Assembly: GCA_903832625.1 (NCBI GenBank)
Contig: CAILCI010000032.1
Span: 1 to 50,239, forward strand
Origin: an uncultured Burkholderiales bacterium
Lineage (GTDB): Bacteria > Pseudomonadota > Gammaproteobacteria > Burkholderiales > Burkholderiaceae_C
Length of the DNA: 50,239 nucleotides
Direction of reading: 5' to 3'
The position numbers and the translations under genes were made by a program. The notes beneath the pieces were generated by a model, which was not told where the DNA came from, did no database searches, and saw only the letters and a program-made list of their open reading frames with translations. Positions 8,701 to 16,671 of the stretch are shown here, in pieces; the first letter of the stretch is position 1, and each line of letters opens with the position of its first letter.

Positions 8701-11156
8701 CCGCTTACTCCAGCGCCAACTATTTAAACGCCAACACCTACACAGCCAATGTCAGTGGTTCGCAATACATCACCAGCTTGAAAACAGGGCAAATCGCTCA
8801 GGTACAAGTTGGCACAAAAGCCATCACCTCCAGCGGCATCGCGGTGGCAGACAAGGTGTATGACGGCACAGCATCGGTCGCGGCCAACACCATCAACACC
8901 GCCCAAGCCGTTCTCAATGGCACATTGACTGGTGACAAGCTCAGCCTTGATATCAGCAAAGTGCAAGCAAGCTTTGGCTCAGCCAATGTGGCCTACAGCG
9001 GCGGCAATGTGGCTGCACAAAACATCAGCCTCACGGGCGTTCAAGTCACGGGCAAAGATGCGAGCAACTACACCATCACCGACGCCTCCAATGCGAGCGC
9101 AAAAATCACGCCCAAGGCCATCACAACAGCCACAATTTCTGCGGTCAACACAGCCGTTTATGGCGCATTAACTGCCACCGGCAATGTGGCTTTGGGCAGC
9201 GACGTTTTAGCCACTGACTTGCCCAAGGTGGGCGCGGCCAATGCCGCACAAATTGTCAGCACCACGTCTGACCTCAGCAACAGCGGCAACCTCAAAGCGG
9301 GCAGCTACAAACAACAAGTCGCCAGCGGCTTGAGTGGTTCAGCAGCAGGCAACTACAGCTTTGCCGGAACCACCTCGACCAGCGCGAACTACACCGTCAA
9401 CAAAAAAGACATCACCAGCGCCAGCATCGGCGCCGTGACTTCTGCTGTGTACGCCACCGCAACAGCAACAGGTGCGGTGTCATTGGGCGCAGACGTTTTA
9501 GGCAACGACCGTGTATCGGCCAGCAACAGCGCACAAATTGTCGCCACAACCGCAGATTTGAGCACCAGCGGCAACCTCAAAGCAGGCAGCTACAAACAAC
9601 AAGTCGCCGCTGGGTTAAAAGATGCCGATGCAAGCAATTACAACTTTGCAGGCACCACCACAGCCAGTGCCAACTACACCGTCAATAAACTCAATCTTGC
9701 CACCACAGGCTTGAGCGCCAGCGACAAAACATATGACGCCACCACCAACGCAGCGCTCAACGTCAGCACCAACACCTTGGCTGGCACGCAAAGCGGCAAC
9801 GGCAAAACCGACATCGTGTCGTATCAAAAATCCAGCATGAAAGCCAGCTTTGATACCGCGAATGTTGCCTACGACAGCAACAACCAAGTCACGAGCAAAA
9901 CCGTCAACATCACAGGCATTGCGCTCACAGGGCAAGACGCCAGCAACTACACCACAGCCTCAAGCGCCAGCGTGAGCGCCACCATCACACCCAAAGCCAT
10001 CACCACGGCCAGCATTGCCGACGTTGCCACGGTGTATTCAAAGCCGGCAGCTGCAGGCGTTGTGTCATTGGGCGCAGATGTATTCGCGTCAGACGCAAAC
10101 AATGTGCAAGCCAATGCAGCACAAATCGTCAGTGGCGCGAGCGACCTCAGCACCAGCGGCAACCTCAAAGCGGGCAGTTACTTCCAAAAAGTGGGCGCAG
10201 GCTTGACGGGTTCAGCCAAAGGCAATTACAGCTTTGCGGGCAAGACCTCTACCACCGCCAATTACAAGGTCAGCAAACTCGCCATGGCACTCACAGGCAT
10301 TAAAGCCAACGACAAAGTTTATGACGGCACAAGCGAGACCACCTTCACCATCACCGCCATGCAAATCATGGACATTCAAAGCGGCAGCAACAAAACCGAT
10401 GATGTTCAATTTGCAGATACAGATTTGCACTCCGGCACACTCCACGCATCGTTTGACAACGCCAAAGTGGCCTACAACAGCAACAACCAAGTGATTGCCA
10501 AAAATGTGAACATCACGGGCCTGAGTTTGATCGGCACAGACGCTGCAAACTACACCAGCGAGAGCACAACTGGCGTGTTGGCCACCATCACACCCAAACC
10601 CATTTCGGTGAGCTACAGCGTCAAAGACAAAGTTTTTGACAACACCAGCCTCGCCAAAGTCGATCCGCAATTGAGCGGCGTCGTTGGCAGCGACGCTGTT
10701 TCTGCCAGCCACGCCAGCGCCACTTTCGATTCAAGCGCCATTGGTAACGCCAAGAAAGTCACCATCAGCGACGTGCAATTGGTAGGCGTGGACAAAGGCA
10801 ACTACCAACTCCAGAGCAATGGCACAACCCCCATCGTGGCCTATGCCACCGGAAATATTCTTGCAGACAGCAGCAGCAACGCTTGGGTTCATTTTTCAAA
10901 TGACGCCAAGTATTTGGCCGCATTGAACCCCATCAGCAAACCCATCACGCCCAATGTCATTGCGCTAAAAGTCACTCCACCCCAAGCCCCGAAGACAACA
11001 CAGAGCGACATCCCCTTTCGCTTAGACAGCTCAATCACCCACCCTTTGTGCGGCGCAGACGATAGCAGCACATGCTTGTGTGACGAAGTCCCCAACGCCT
11101 CGGGCATTTCTATTTGCTATTCGCCAGAGTTTTCTCTTACGGGCGTGGGTGAATAG
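2730..11156 (+). CDS. Giant filamentous-hemagglutinin-type adhesin (TpsA) with YDG repeats
   Basis: A 2808-residue secreted beta-helix protein of the two-partner-secretion class. The N-terminus (MNARSHKLIFSKKLGALIAV) resembles the extended signal peptide of type V proteins, followed by a hydrophobic core and a cleavage site near residue 66 (GFA/APP). The TPS secretion domain covers about residues 70-330 and has the conserved NPNG motif at about 154-157. Residues 400-2030 are rich in Gly, Ser, Thr, Asn and Ala with NIT/NVN strands, typical of a right-handed beta-helix. Residues 2040-2700 contain four YDG-type units (KVYDGT, KTYDAT, KVYDGT, KVFDNT) alternating with VYG-like units. The tail has four cysteines within about 25 residues near the end, reminiscent of the cysteine anchor of HMW1A-type adhesins. 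A TpsB transporter would be expected nearby but none is in the window. Likely role: surface adhesion or biofilm. Confidence 0.88.
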   Translation: MNARSHKLIFSKKLGALIAVGEHTTSGGKTANGASTPVYAVRRPFGVRLLYIACLICLGAPPRGFAAPPINTLPLGATIQTGQVSISSQGANLAIAQSSASASVNWTSFSIGSGASVQIVQPSASATLLNRVTGTDPSQIFGKLSANGQVFLINPNGIVFGASGLVTASAFTASTFGLSDDDFLRGNFRFQRNGSNAQVRVESGARIDTSAQSNGYVALIATQVSNSGHISTQGGQVVLAAGENVSFPKNLAVPLSRRVSLEITPANVSTAIANNANAIIQTQGGEVLMQASSLVDVVAGVSSHVQQLGVIDTSAAQAGKVTLLANLGNIDVHGRITADSTTRGQAGADIVIGRDTATGELAASTDVRYAQLQSTQGLIETSAQVLHTQGVSVRAREWLLDPTDVLITNASAAQPASNITTTVITDSTINAQLNNGTSVTVQTNNSAGASTGGNITVSGRLGQTAGSSSAQLTLDAYRDITLNTDIGNNGGTGALNLIGIAGGNISVVGNLNTNLGAVSLTAGSASRANVSGAGIALQNVTASSLTTTSSGYTRLNGNIVTGTSSAAGAQRYNSDLQVTNNVTLSSNGGSVTVVGNISSPNTTSSLTVNAGAGQVTLGASGRTISGLSSLAVSSTNTINAIASTISGNTALSFNGLKTGVLTLTANNTYSGTTTLTDGTLQVGNGNAANNSRLGSGTIYIDGSTSLLSFYTGNTVVLNQSLIGNGAISSSEDLQFNGAIQLNASSAVNNFLNIQTQASSASATNGNIYVGGGITNTSSTNASLNITANNGLFLNSAISSPNATTQVALTANGLTNGIAANMMNATQLAASRGLVLSSRGDIATNGGTLTLTGHSNQTVSNSATDGIAVHISALGTVNASGVLSGTASSDLQISASSVNITGVSSTGTGVRMNSANAVSNITSTGDVNISAKGTNGFVSDFSNTTSGNPNLIQAAGTITLDAESTASTGVGISAAGLSLRGAGGISLTAKVASNAQTAIELISAAGRNYALQSVDSSNNASGNISLLAQGGRINVANSNAPVLGTNITIDNTYNPNLANGSLNTFGSTNTAGAAVTLANNVTATNNLTIRGRQNATSTPQSGQEGILLTAFLSAAKMQVTGLNDTANGVGLHIGGNSAGAIITPNANTSNVTTSFLQGTSFYSGAANNAATRIDSTNGSFTVGSGAKLRIMGTTSGMAASNFNNTAGIGLYGNITSSGDLTFQGSSSSFNGILASGTITHSAGDLALMGLDTAAPPNGASGSVYGAGITLSKDINVSNGNLTITGSNAIKNTVDTGNGVLMQSAANINVTHGSTTITGYSTTGSLNKAVTLQGNVTSDGAVNIIGQSDSTSSRDTLALLGNITTTGQVNIQSLGGLINISTINGNTPSSINAGSLVIDNTGAGRTALFADSNAGWSANASVGGSIAANGSIAMGSGMARATGGVLLQNVALNVTGNVNIAGVTHNANARGVFLNTAIQASNGANVNVLGQNSGIGSSNVADGVSIDASGWISNAGGTVNIVGNSSVAGSSGVRAVTTGNNGQAIRADQINVTGTSSATSGNGVLISATLTTTNNSGKNLSSTIQGTSAGESASNSGIDIEGNSILTASAGTQINVNGQASSVNAATSTGSAGISIANNARVGSSGNVNLNGSSSNASGFVMKSGASWTHTGSSSTLNIVGSTSTSYAGVSLEANTNLNVASNLQVSGDNTNAAQAASAHGVIVAGNITNSVGSTTLHASTSGIQLQPTASIQHLSTAGAILITAGDGTSTSAASLRLSDVGTTLASASSVGTQIVQASNAGVTLTTDGTGDLTVAKINNLGSGNVVVGAGIQNTAGTLGGNIKTVAGYNVSNANGKTYFYSGTVSNTDSLANLNSALGNLNLDNSSSYTQNTAVNTVYNASSLGIGTSASTQVAFRGTANFANMLNGATLAQTYGDANTFSSAAAQSNLATSLKTNLAAQSQTQLSVASNAGNLNIQGASLVSDAVVSLQNAAYSSANYLNANTYTANVSGSQYITSLKTGQIAQVQVGTKAITSSGIAVADKVYDGTASVAANTINTAQAVLNGTLTGDKLSLDISKVQASFGSANVAYSGGNVAAQNISLTGVQVTGKDASNYTITDASNASAKITPKAITTATISAVNTAVYGALTATGNVALGSDVLATDLPKVGAANAAQIVSTTSDLSNSGNLKAGSYKQQVASGLSGSAAGNYSFAGTTSTSANYTVNKKDITSASIGAVTSAVYATATATGAVSLGADVLGNDRVSASNSAQIVATTADLSTSGNLKAGSYKQQVAAGLKDADASNYNFAGTTTASANYTVNKLNLATTGLSASDKTYDATTNAALNVSTNTLAGTQSGNGKTDIVSYQKSSMKASFDTANVAYDSNNQVTSKTVNITGIALTGQDASNYTTASSASVSATITPKAITTASIADVATVYSKPAAAGVVSLGADVFASDANNVQANAAQIVSGASDLSTSGNLKAGSYFQKVGAGLTGSAKGNYSFAGKTSTTANYKVSKLAMALTGIKANDKVYDGTSETTFTITAMQIMDIQSGSNKTDDVQFADTDLHSGTLHASFDNAKVAYNSNNQVIAKNVNITGLSLIGTDAANYTSESTTGVLATITPKPISVSYSVKDKVFDNTSLAKVDPQLSGVVGSDAVSASHASATFDSSAIGNAKKVTISDVQLVGVDKGNYQLQSNGTTPIVAYATGNILADSSSNAWVHFSNDAKYLAALNPISKPITPNVIALKVTPPQAPKTTQSDIPFRLDSSITHPLCGADDSSTCLCDEVPNASGISICYSPEFSLTGVGE
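8847..10700 (+). repeat. Tandem YDG/VYG protein repeats in the adhesin gene
   Basis: Coding repeats inside the adhesin gene. A near-identical DNA block beginning CAGCGGCAACCTCAAAGC occurs at 9281, 9566 and 10154. The first two copies are 285 bases (95 codons) apart and continue into the same GSYKQQVA coding segment. YDG-like units start near 8847, 9717, 10305 and 10623. The copies differ at many synonymous sites, so they are old enough to have diverged but could still recombine and change protein length. Confidence 0.75.
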
Positions 11157-11215
11157 ATTGAGTTACTCTCTGTCCAAGGGCCTGGTGGAGAGTCGAGTGA
11201 TATCGGCAAGTTTGA

Positions 11216-11270
11216 GCAAAAAGTGGCAAGCACGCACTTTTGCGGATACCCCAACTCGTGAGAGTTGGGG
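11216..11270. terminator. Two hairpins between the adhesin gene and ssrA
   Basis: The first hairpin pairs 11216-11225 (GCAAAAAGTG) with 11235-11243 (CACTTTTGC), with one bulge. The second pairs 11249-11257 (CCCCAACTC) with 11262-11270 (GAGTTGGGG) around a GTGA loop and is followed on plus by TTTAGG. They sit between convergent transcripts and are the only terminator candidates for the adhesin gene and for ssrA. The T-tracts are short, so efficiency is uncertain. Confidence 0.55.
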
Positions 11271-11279
11271 TTTAGGTAT

Positions 11280-11655
11280 TGGTGGAGCTGGCGGGATTTG
11301 AACCCGCGTCCATAAGTCTTTTTCGTACAGTTCTACATGTGTAGTCGTCTGATTTGAGTCTCGTTCGATGCGCCGCGCAGCGACACGCTGCGCACCAAAC
11401 CAGCATCCTTAGATCTCACACCCACTCAAGATGCCCGAGTGTGTGCCAGCCCATATGTTTTCCCTTGCAGCTAGGAAGTCTTGCGACCCCCTAACCCAGC
11501 CTATCGGCCAACTGTTGCAAGGCTCACCGGATTAAGCGGCGAGTGCGAAACGTTCGTCGTTTGCAGTTAGTTTTTTTTCTGCTGTTTAACGAGGTAACAG
11601 AACCTCGACATGCCCTGCCACGCGTCCGAACCCATGTCGAAACCAGTGCAGCCCC
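11280..11655 (-). ncRNA. ssrA: tmRNA (transfer-messenger RNA)
   Basis: The 3' end (minus strand) has the tRNA-like T-arm GGGTTCAAATCCC, the acceptor strand CAGCTCC and an encoded ACCA ending at 11280. The 5' end GGGGCTG (11655 downwards) pairs with that acceptor strand, with one G-U pair. The tag reading frame at 11532-11564 encodes ANDERFALAA followed by TAA, after the resume GCA codon. With SmpB it rescues stalled ribosomes and tags the peptide for proteolysis. The tag ending ERFALAA is typical of betaproteobacteria. The ends were set from the acceptor pairing. Confidence 0.96.
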
Positions 11656-11667
11656 AAGCCTAGTATT

Positions 11668-12333
11668 TTAGGCGTTTCTGAGCAAATGCAATAGCTCTAA
11701 GGGCGAATTGATGCACAAATCTGCGCCCCAGGCCGAAATATCGTTCTTTTCGCCCAAATAGCCATAGTTGGCGGCCACGGTAGACATGCCCGCCGCTTTA
11801 CCCGCAATGATGTCGCGTTCGTCGTCGCCCACATACAAACAGGCTTGTGGCGCAATTTGCAAGCGCCGAGCCGCTTCAAACAAAGGCTCTGGATGGGGCT
11901 TTGCGTAGGGTGTGGTGTCGCCACTCACAATGGCTTTGGCGCTGGCAAACAAGGGCATGGCGCTGACCAGAGGGTCGGTGAAGCGAGCCATTTTGTTGGT
12001 CACCACGCCCCACAACCAACCACGTTGCTGAACGTGTGCAATCAACTCTGCGACGCCCTCAAACGCATAGGTGCGTTCGGTCAATGCCGCTTCGTAGTTG
12101 GCGAAAAACTCTTCGCGCATGGTCATGAAGTCTTGGTGCTGGGGCGTTATGTCAAAAGCGATTTTTAGCATGCCCCGAGCGCCAGCCCCAGCCATGTGGC
12201 GGTAAGTTTCTAAAGGCAAAGAAGGCAAGCCCCGATCTGTGCGCATTTTGTCGGCGGCTGCACCCAGGTCGGGCGCGCTGTCAATCAAAGTGCCATCGAG
12301 GTCAAACAAAACAGCTTGGAGCGAATGCAGCAT
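11668..12333 (-). CDS. gph: Phosphoglycolate phosphatase-type HAD hydrolase
   Basis: A 221-residue HAD-superfamily phosphatase. Motif I is VLFDLDGTLIDSAPDL (about residues 7-22, nucleophile Asp first), motif II is the VVTNK segment, the conserved Lys lies in YAKPHPEP, and motif IV is YVGDDERDI. A helical cap follows motif I (subclass IA). It is predicted to hydrolyse 2-phosphoglycolate. In Burkholderiales this position after ubiG is often annotated gph, though some members act on MurNAc-6-phosphate (MupP). I chose the ATG at 12333, two bases after the ubiG stop. The upstream in-frame extension would lie inside ubiG. Confidence 0.88.
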   Translation of the reverse strand: MLHSLQAVLFDLDGTLIDSAPDLGAAADKMRTDRGLPSLPLETYRHMAGAGARGMLKIAFDITPQHQDFMTMREEFFANYEAALTERTYAFEGVAELIAHVQQRGWLWGVVTNKMARFTDPLVSAMPLFASAKAIVSGDTTPYAKPHPEPLFEAARRLQIAPQACLYVGDDERDIIAGKAAGMSTVAANYGYLGEKNDISAWGADLCINSPLELLHLLRNA

Positions 12334-12335
12334 GG

Positions 12336-13055
12336 TCAGATCGATTTTTGAGTGGCCACAAGATAGTTGACGCTGGTGTTCGCGTCTAACCAATAACGGC
12401 GCGTGAGAGGGTTGTATTGCAAGCCGCGCGTGTTTTGCCAATCCAAGCCCGCCGCGCGGCAAAACGATGCCAACTCGCTGGGGCGTATGAACTTGGCATA
12501 TTCGTGCGTGCCACGGGGAATCAGGTTGAGCACATATTCAGCACCCACAATCGCCATTGCAAACGATTGGGCATTGCGGTTCAAGGTGGAGAAAAACACC
12601 CAACCACCTGGCTTGACCAAAGCACCACAAGCACGCACCACAGACGCGGGGTCGGGCACATGTTCCAGCATTTCCATGCAGGTGACCACATCAAAGCTGG
12701 CGGGGCGCTCTGCGGCCAAGTCTTCCACGCTGATTTCGCGGTATTGGACGTTGGCGGTTTGACTCTCCAGTGCGTGCAATTGCGCCACTTTGAGCGATTT
12801 GGTCGCCAAATCAATGCCCAAGGCCTGTGCGCCAGCGCGCGCCATGGCCTCGGTCAAAATGCCGCCGCCGCAGCCCACGTCCAACACTTGTTTGCCTTGT
12901 AGCGGAGCCAAGCTGTTGACCCAGCCCAAACGCAGTGGGTTGATTTGGTGCAAAGAGCGAAATTCGCCCGCTTCGTCCCACCAACTGTGGGCCAATTCAG
13001 AAAACTTGGTCAACTCCGCCGAGTCAACATTCGGTGTGTGTGTTGTGCTTTGCAT
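12336..13055 (-). CDS. ubiG: Ubiquinone biosynthesis O-methyltransferase
   Basis: A 239-residue class I SAM-dependent methyltransferase that performs both O-methylation steps of ubiquinone synthesis. Motif I is VLDVGCGGGILTEAMA (about residues 58-73) and a CMEMLEHVPDP segment follows at about 129-139. The early segment FSELAHSWWDEAGEFRSLHQINPLRL is characteristic of UbiG. It is followed almost directly by gph. The ompA terminator lies just upstream, so it needs its own promoter within 13056-13107. A GACAAT box ends about 6 bases before the ATG, which would suit a nearly leaderless transcript. Confidence 0.95.
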   Translation of the reverse strand: MQSTTHTPNVDSAELTKFSELAHSWWDEAGEFRSLHQINPLRLGWVNSLAPLQGKQVLDVGCGGGILTEAMARAGAQALGIDLATKSLKVAQLHALESQTANVQYREISVEDLAAERPASFDVVTCMEMLEHVPDPASVVRACGALVKPGGWVFFSTLNRNAQSFAMAIVGAEYVLNLIPRGTHEYAKFIRPSELASFCRAAGLDWQNTRGLQYNPLTRRYWLDANTSVNYLVATQKSI

Positions 13056-13107
13056 TCCGCAATTGTCCTATGTTCTCGACAACCCAAATTTGCATCCCGA
13101 AAAAACA

Positions 13108-13129
13108 AAACCCCGCCGAAGCGGGGTTT
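13108..13129 (-). terminator. Factor-independent terminator of the ompA-family gene
   Basis: Perfect 9-base stem, AAACCCCGC (13108-13116) and GCGGGGTTT (13121-13129), with a CGAA loop. On the minus strand it is followed by TTTTGTTTTTT, a good U-tract. It separates the ompA-family gene from ubiG. Confidence 0.9.
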
Positions 13130-13149
13130 GCGATGCGGTTCAATCCAGA

Positions 13150-13767
13150 TCAGTTAGCGCGTGTGCCAACCACTTCGATTTCAACGCGGCGATTTTTAGC
13201 GCGACCTTCTTTGGTCTTGTTGTCAGCCACAGGTTGTGACTCGCCTTTGCCTTCGGTGTAGATGCGGTTTTTCTCGATGCCTTTGGACACCAAGTAAGCT
13301 TTCACAGCATCAGCGCGACGCACCGACAGTTTTTGGTTGTAAGACTCAGCGCCCACAGAGTCGGTGTGACCCACAGCGATGATGACTTCCAGGTTGATGG
13401 CCTTGACTTTGCCGACCAAGTCGTCCAAACGGGCTTTGCCAGCGGGTTTGAGTACAGATTTGTCAAAGTCAAAGAAAGCATCGGCAGCAAAAGTCACTTT
13501 AGATGCAGCAGCCACGGGAGCTTGGGCAACGGGAGGAGCTTGAACTTCTTTCGCAGCCACGGGGGGAGCGGCTTCAGCGGGTTTGCCGCATTCGCTTGCG
13601 GCGGTAGCGGGTGTCCAGCTCGCATTGCGCCAGCATTCGCCAGTAGCGCTTTTCCAGACGGCGCCAGAGGCGCTGACCCAGTTATTGTTTGTTTGAGCAC
13701 TGGCTGCAGACGCTGCCAAAGCAATAGCCACCAAAGCCATCAAATTCTTCAAGTTTTTCATATTCAC
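13150..13767 (-). CDS. ompA: OmpA-family outer membrane protein
   Basis: A 205-residue exported protein. A signal peptide ends near ASAASAQ (about residue 25). The short N-terminal part has two cysteines (GECWR, SECGK). A Pro/Ala-rich linker follows, then a C-terminal OmpA/MotB peptidoglycan-binding domain (about residues 90-200) with FDFDKSVLKP, VGHTDSVGAESYNQKLSVRRA and the NRRVEIEV end. It lacks the eight-strand barrel of E. coli OmpA and probably links the outer membrane to peptidoglycan. It has a strong ribosome binding site (GAGGTGA) before the ATG and is transcribed alone, divergently from gyrA. Confidence 0.9.
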   Translation of the reverse strand: MNMKNLKNLMALVAIALAASAASAQTNNNWVSASGAVWKSATGECWRNASWTPATAASECGKPAEAAPPVAAKEVQAPPVAQAPVAAASKVTFAADAFFDFDKSVLKPAGKARLDDLVGKVKAINLEVIIAVGHTDSVGAESYNQKLSVRRADAVKAYLVSKGIEKNRIYTEGKGESQPVADNKTKEGRAKNRRVEIEVVGTRAN

Positions 13768-13990
13768 CTCAAGTTGGAGTAAAAACCGCAGGTTTTTTGG
13801 TGGCTGCAGGGCAATTCATGCAGTGTGTCAAAAAACCATAACGCATGTGACATTGTGCCACAGAGCAGTGAATTCTAGGCTCGGCAGCCAGACGGAATGA
13901 ACATATCGGCTATTTTGTGCTTATTTCCATCTCAAATAGATGTCAATATCAGCCTAAAATCGAAGGTTTACCCGCTTAATGGCCGATTTC
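13768..13990. promoter_or_regulatory. Divergent promoter region between ompA and gyrA
   Basis: The region holds the promoters of both genes. For gyrA a TAAAAT box lies at 13955-13960, with no good -35. For ompA the minus strand has a TTGACA around 13827-13832 but no convincing -10 at the right spacing. No coding region or clear operator is visible. Confidence 0.4.
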
Positions 13991-16669
13991 ATGACACAGT
14001 TCGCAAAAGAAACCTTGCCCATCAGCTTAGAAGAGGAGATGCGCCGCAGCTATCTCGATTACGCCATGAGCGTGATTGTGGGTCGCGCCCTCCCCGACGC
14101 CCGAGACGGCTTGAAGCCTGTTCACCGCCGGGTGTTGTTTGCGATGCACGAGCTCAACAACGACTGGAATCGCCCTTACAAAAAGTCAGCCCGTATCGTC
14201 GGTGACGTGATCGGTAAATACCACCCGCACGGCGACAGCGCGGTCTACGACACGATTGTGCGCATGGCGCAAGACTTTTCGCTGCGTCACATGTTGGTGG
14301 ACGGCCAAGGTAACTTCGGCTCGGTCGATGGCGACAACGCAGCGGCCATGCGTTACACGGAAATCCGTCTGTCCAAAATCGCGCACGAAATGTTGAGCGA
14401 CATCGACAAAGAAACCGTCGATTTCGGCCCCAACTACGACGGCTCCGAAAAAGAACCGCTGGTCTTGCCCAGCCGCATTCCTAATTTGTTGGTCAACGGC
14501 TCCTCCGGCATTGCCGTGGGCATGGCGACCAATATTCCGCCCCACAACTTGAACGAGGTGGTGGACGCTTGTCTGCACATGCTGGCCAATCCAGAGGCGA
14601 CCATCGACGAGTTGATGGAAATCATCCCCGCGCCAGACTTTCCGACAGCGGGCATTATTTATGGCATCAGCGGCGTCAAAGACGGCTACCGCACAGGCCG
14701 TGGCCGCGTGGTCATGCGCGCCAAATGCCACTTTGAAGACATCGACAAAGGCCAGCGTCAGTCCATCATCGTCGATGAGCTGCCCTACCAAGTCAACAAA
14801 AAGACCTTGCAAGAACGCATGGCCGAGTTGGTGCACGAAAAGAAAATCGAAGACATCAGCCACATCCAAGACGAGTCCGACAAATCGGGCATGCGCTTGG
14901 TGATTGAGCTCAAACGCGGTGCCGTGCCCGAAGTGGTGCTCAACAACTTGTACAAGCAAACCCAGTTGCAAGACACCTTTGGCATCAACATGGTGGCCTT
15001 GATCAACGGCCAGCCCAAGCTGTGCAATTTGAAAGACCTCATCAGCGTCTTCTTGCAACACCGCCGCGAAGTGGTGACACGCCGCACGGTGTTCACCTTG
15101 CGCAAAGCCCGCGAACGCGGCCATGTGCTCGAAGGCTTGGCGGTGGCGCTGGCCAATATTGACGAGTTCATTCGCATCATCCGCAACGCGCCCACGCCTC
15201 CTGTGGCCAAGGCCGAGTTGATGACGCGCTCTTGGGACAGCCAACTGGTGCGCGAAATGCTCACCCGCACCCGTGCCGATGGCGGCACCATCCATGCCGA
15301 CGACTACCGCCCCGATGGTCTAGAAAAAGAATACGGCATGGGCAGCGATGGCCTCTACCGTTTGAGCGACACCCAAGCGCAAGAAATTTTGCAAATGCGC
15401 TTGCAACGCTTGACCGGCTTGGAGCAAGACAAGATCGTCAACGAATACAAAGACGTGATGGCCGAAATCGACGACTTGCTCGACATATTGGCCAAGCCTG
15501 AACGTGTGTCCACCATCATCGGCGACGAGTTGAATGTGGTGAAACAAGAGTTCGGTCAAAGCAAACTCGGCGCGCGTCGCAGTGTGATTGAACACAACGC
15601 ACAAGACTTGGGCACCGAAGACTTGATCACGCCCACCGACATGGTGGTGACTTTGAGCCACAGCGGCTACATCAAGAGCCAGCCTTTGAGCGAATACCGC
15701 GCCCAAAAACGCGGCGGTCGCGGCAAACAGGCCACCGCCACCAAAGAAGACGATTGGATTGACCAGCTCTTCATCGCCAACACGCATGACTATTTGCTGT
15801 GTTTCTCCAACCGTGGCCGCTTGTATTGGCTCAAGGTTTGGGAAGTGCCTGCGGGTTCACGCGGCTCGCGGGGTCGGCCCATCGTCAACATGTTCCCGCT
15901 GCAAGAGGGCGAAAAAATCAATGTGGTGTTGGCGCTCACCGGCGAAGCACGCACCTTCCCCGACAACCAATTTGTCTTCATGGCCACCTCCATGGGCACG
16001 GTCAAAAAGACCTCGCTCGACGAATTCAACAACCCGCGCAAGGGCGGCATCATTGCCGTCAACTTGGACGATGGCGACTTCTTAATCGGTGCAGCGCTGA
16101 CCGACGGCAAACACGATGTGATGTTGTTCAGCGACGGCGGCAAAGCCGTGCGCTTTGACGAAAACGATGTGCGCCCCTTGGGTCGCAGCGCGCGCGGTGT
16201 GCGCGGCATGATGATCGAAGAAGGCCAAAGCGTCATCGCCATGTTGGTGTCTGAGCAAGAAAACCCCGAATTGCTGGGCACAGACAACGCGCCCCGCGCC
16301 AGCGTCTTGACCGCCACCGAAAACGGCTACGGCAAACGCACCAACATCAGCGAATACACCCGTCACGGACGCGGCACCAAAGGCATGATTGCCATCCAGC
16401 AATCTGAGCGCAACGGCAAAGTCGTGGCTGCGACCTTGGTGCAAGCCGAAGACGAAATCATGCTCATCACCGACACAGGCGTGCTGGTGCGCACCCGCGT
16501 CGCTGAAATCCGCGAAATGGGTCGCGCCACCCAAGGCGTGACCTTGATTGGTTTGGACGACGGCGCGAAATTGAGCGGCCTGCAACGCATTGTGGAAAAC
16601 GATGCCGCAGGTGGCGCAGAGGCGGAAGCCGACGCACCCGAGGCCGACAACGAGGAAGGTCAAGCCTGA
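13991..16669 (+). CDS. gyrA: DNA gyrase subunit A
   Basis: An 892-residue type IIA topoisomerase subunit that breaks and rejoins DNA during supercoiling. The breakage-reunion domain holds [17 protein letters not shown] and the catalytic Tyr in AAAMRYTE (about residue 122). The C-terminal part has the GyrA-box region with QKRGGRGKQ and the usual beta-pinwheel repeats. I chose the second Met (13991) because it aligns with E. coli GyrA without a gap and puts Ser and Asp of [10 protein letters not shown] at positions 83 and 87. The ATG at 13979 is an alternative. Both quinolone-site residues are wild type. serC starts 2 bases after the stop. Confidence 0.97.
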   Translation: MTQFAKETLPISLEEEMRRSYLDYAMSVIVGRALPDARDGLKPVHRRVLFAMHELNNDWNRPYKKSARIVGDVIGKYHPHGDSAVYDTIVRMAQDFSLRHMLVDGQGNFGSVDGDNAAAMRYTEIRLSKIAHEMLSDIDKETVDFGPNYDGSEKEPLVLPSRIPNLLVNGSSGIAVGMATNIPPHNLNEVVDACLHMLANPEATIDELMEIIPAPDFPTAGIIYGISGVKDGYRTGRGRVVMRAKCHFEDIDKGQRQSIIVDELPYQVNKKTLQERMAELVHEKKIEDISHIQDESDKSGMRLVIELKRGAVPEVVLNNLYKQTQLQDTFGINMVALINGQPKLCNLKDLISVFLQHRREVVTRRTVFTLRKARERGHVLEGLAVALANIDEFIRIIRNAPTPPVAKAELMTRSWDSQLVREMLTRTRADGGTIHADDYRPDGLEKEYGMGSDGLYRLSDTQAQEILQMRLQRLTGLEQDKIVNEYKDVMAEIDDLLDILAKPERVSTIIGDELNVVKQEFGQSKLGARRSVIEHNAQDLGTEDLITPTDMVVTLSHSGYIKSQPLSEYRAQKRGGRGKQATATKEDDWIDQLFIANTHDYLLCFSNRGRLYWLKVWEVPAGSRGSRGRPIVNMFPLQEGEKINVVLALTGEARTFPDNQFVFMATSMGTVKKTSLDEFNNPRKGGIIAVNLDDGDFLIGAALTDGKHDVMLFSDGGKAVRFDENDVRPLGRSARGVRGMMIEEGQSVIAMLVSEQENPELLGTDNAPRASVLTATENGYGKRTNISEYTRHGRGTKGMIAIQQSERNGKVVAATLVQAEDEIMLITDTGVLVRTRVAEIREMGRATQGVTLIGLDDGAKLSGLQRIVENDAAGGAEAEADAPEADNEEGQA

Positions 16670-16671
16670 GC

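Noticed and set aside
9281-10200. Spaced direct repeats that might suggest a CRISPR-like array
   Set aside because: The repeats are in frame inside the adhesin gene, spaced about 285 and 588 bases, and encode conserved protein units.
11280-11340. A tRNA gene suggested by a T-arm and CCA end
   Set aside because: It is the 3' tRNA-like part of tmRNA, confirmed by the tag frame and the distant 5' acceptor strand.
14232-14252. Quinolone-resistance mutations in gyrA
   Set aside because: The segment reads GDSAVYD with wild-type Ser83 and Asp87.
14186-15295. A 369-codon open frame antisense to gyrA
   Set aside because: Shadow of the conserved gyrA reading frame; no ribosome binding site or protein features.
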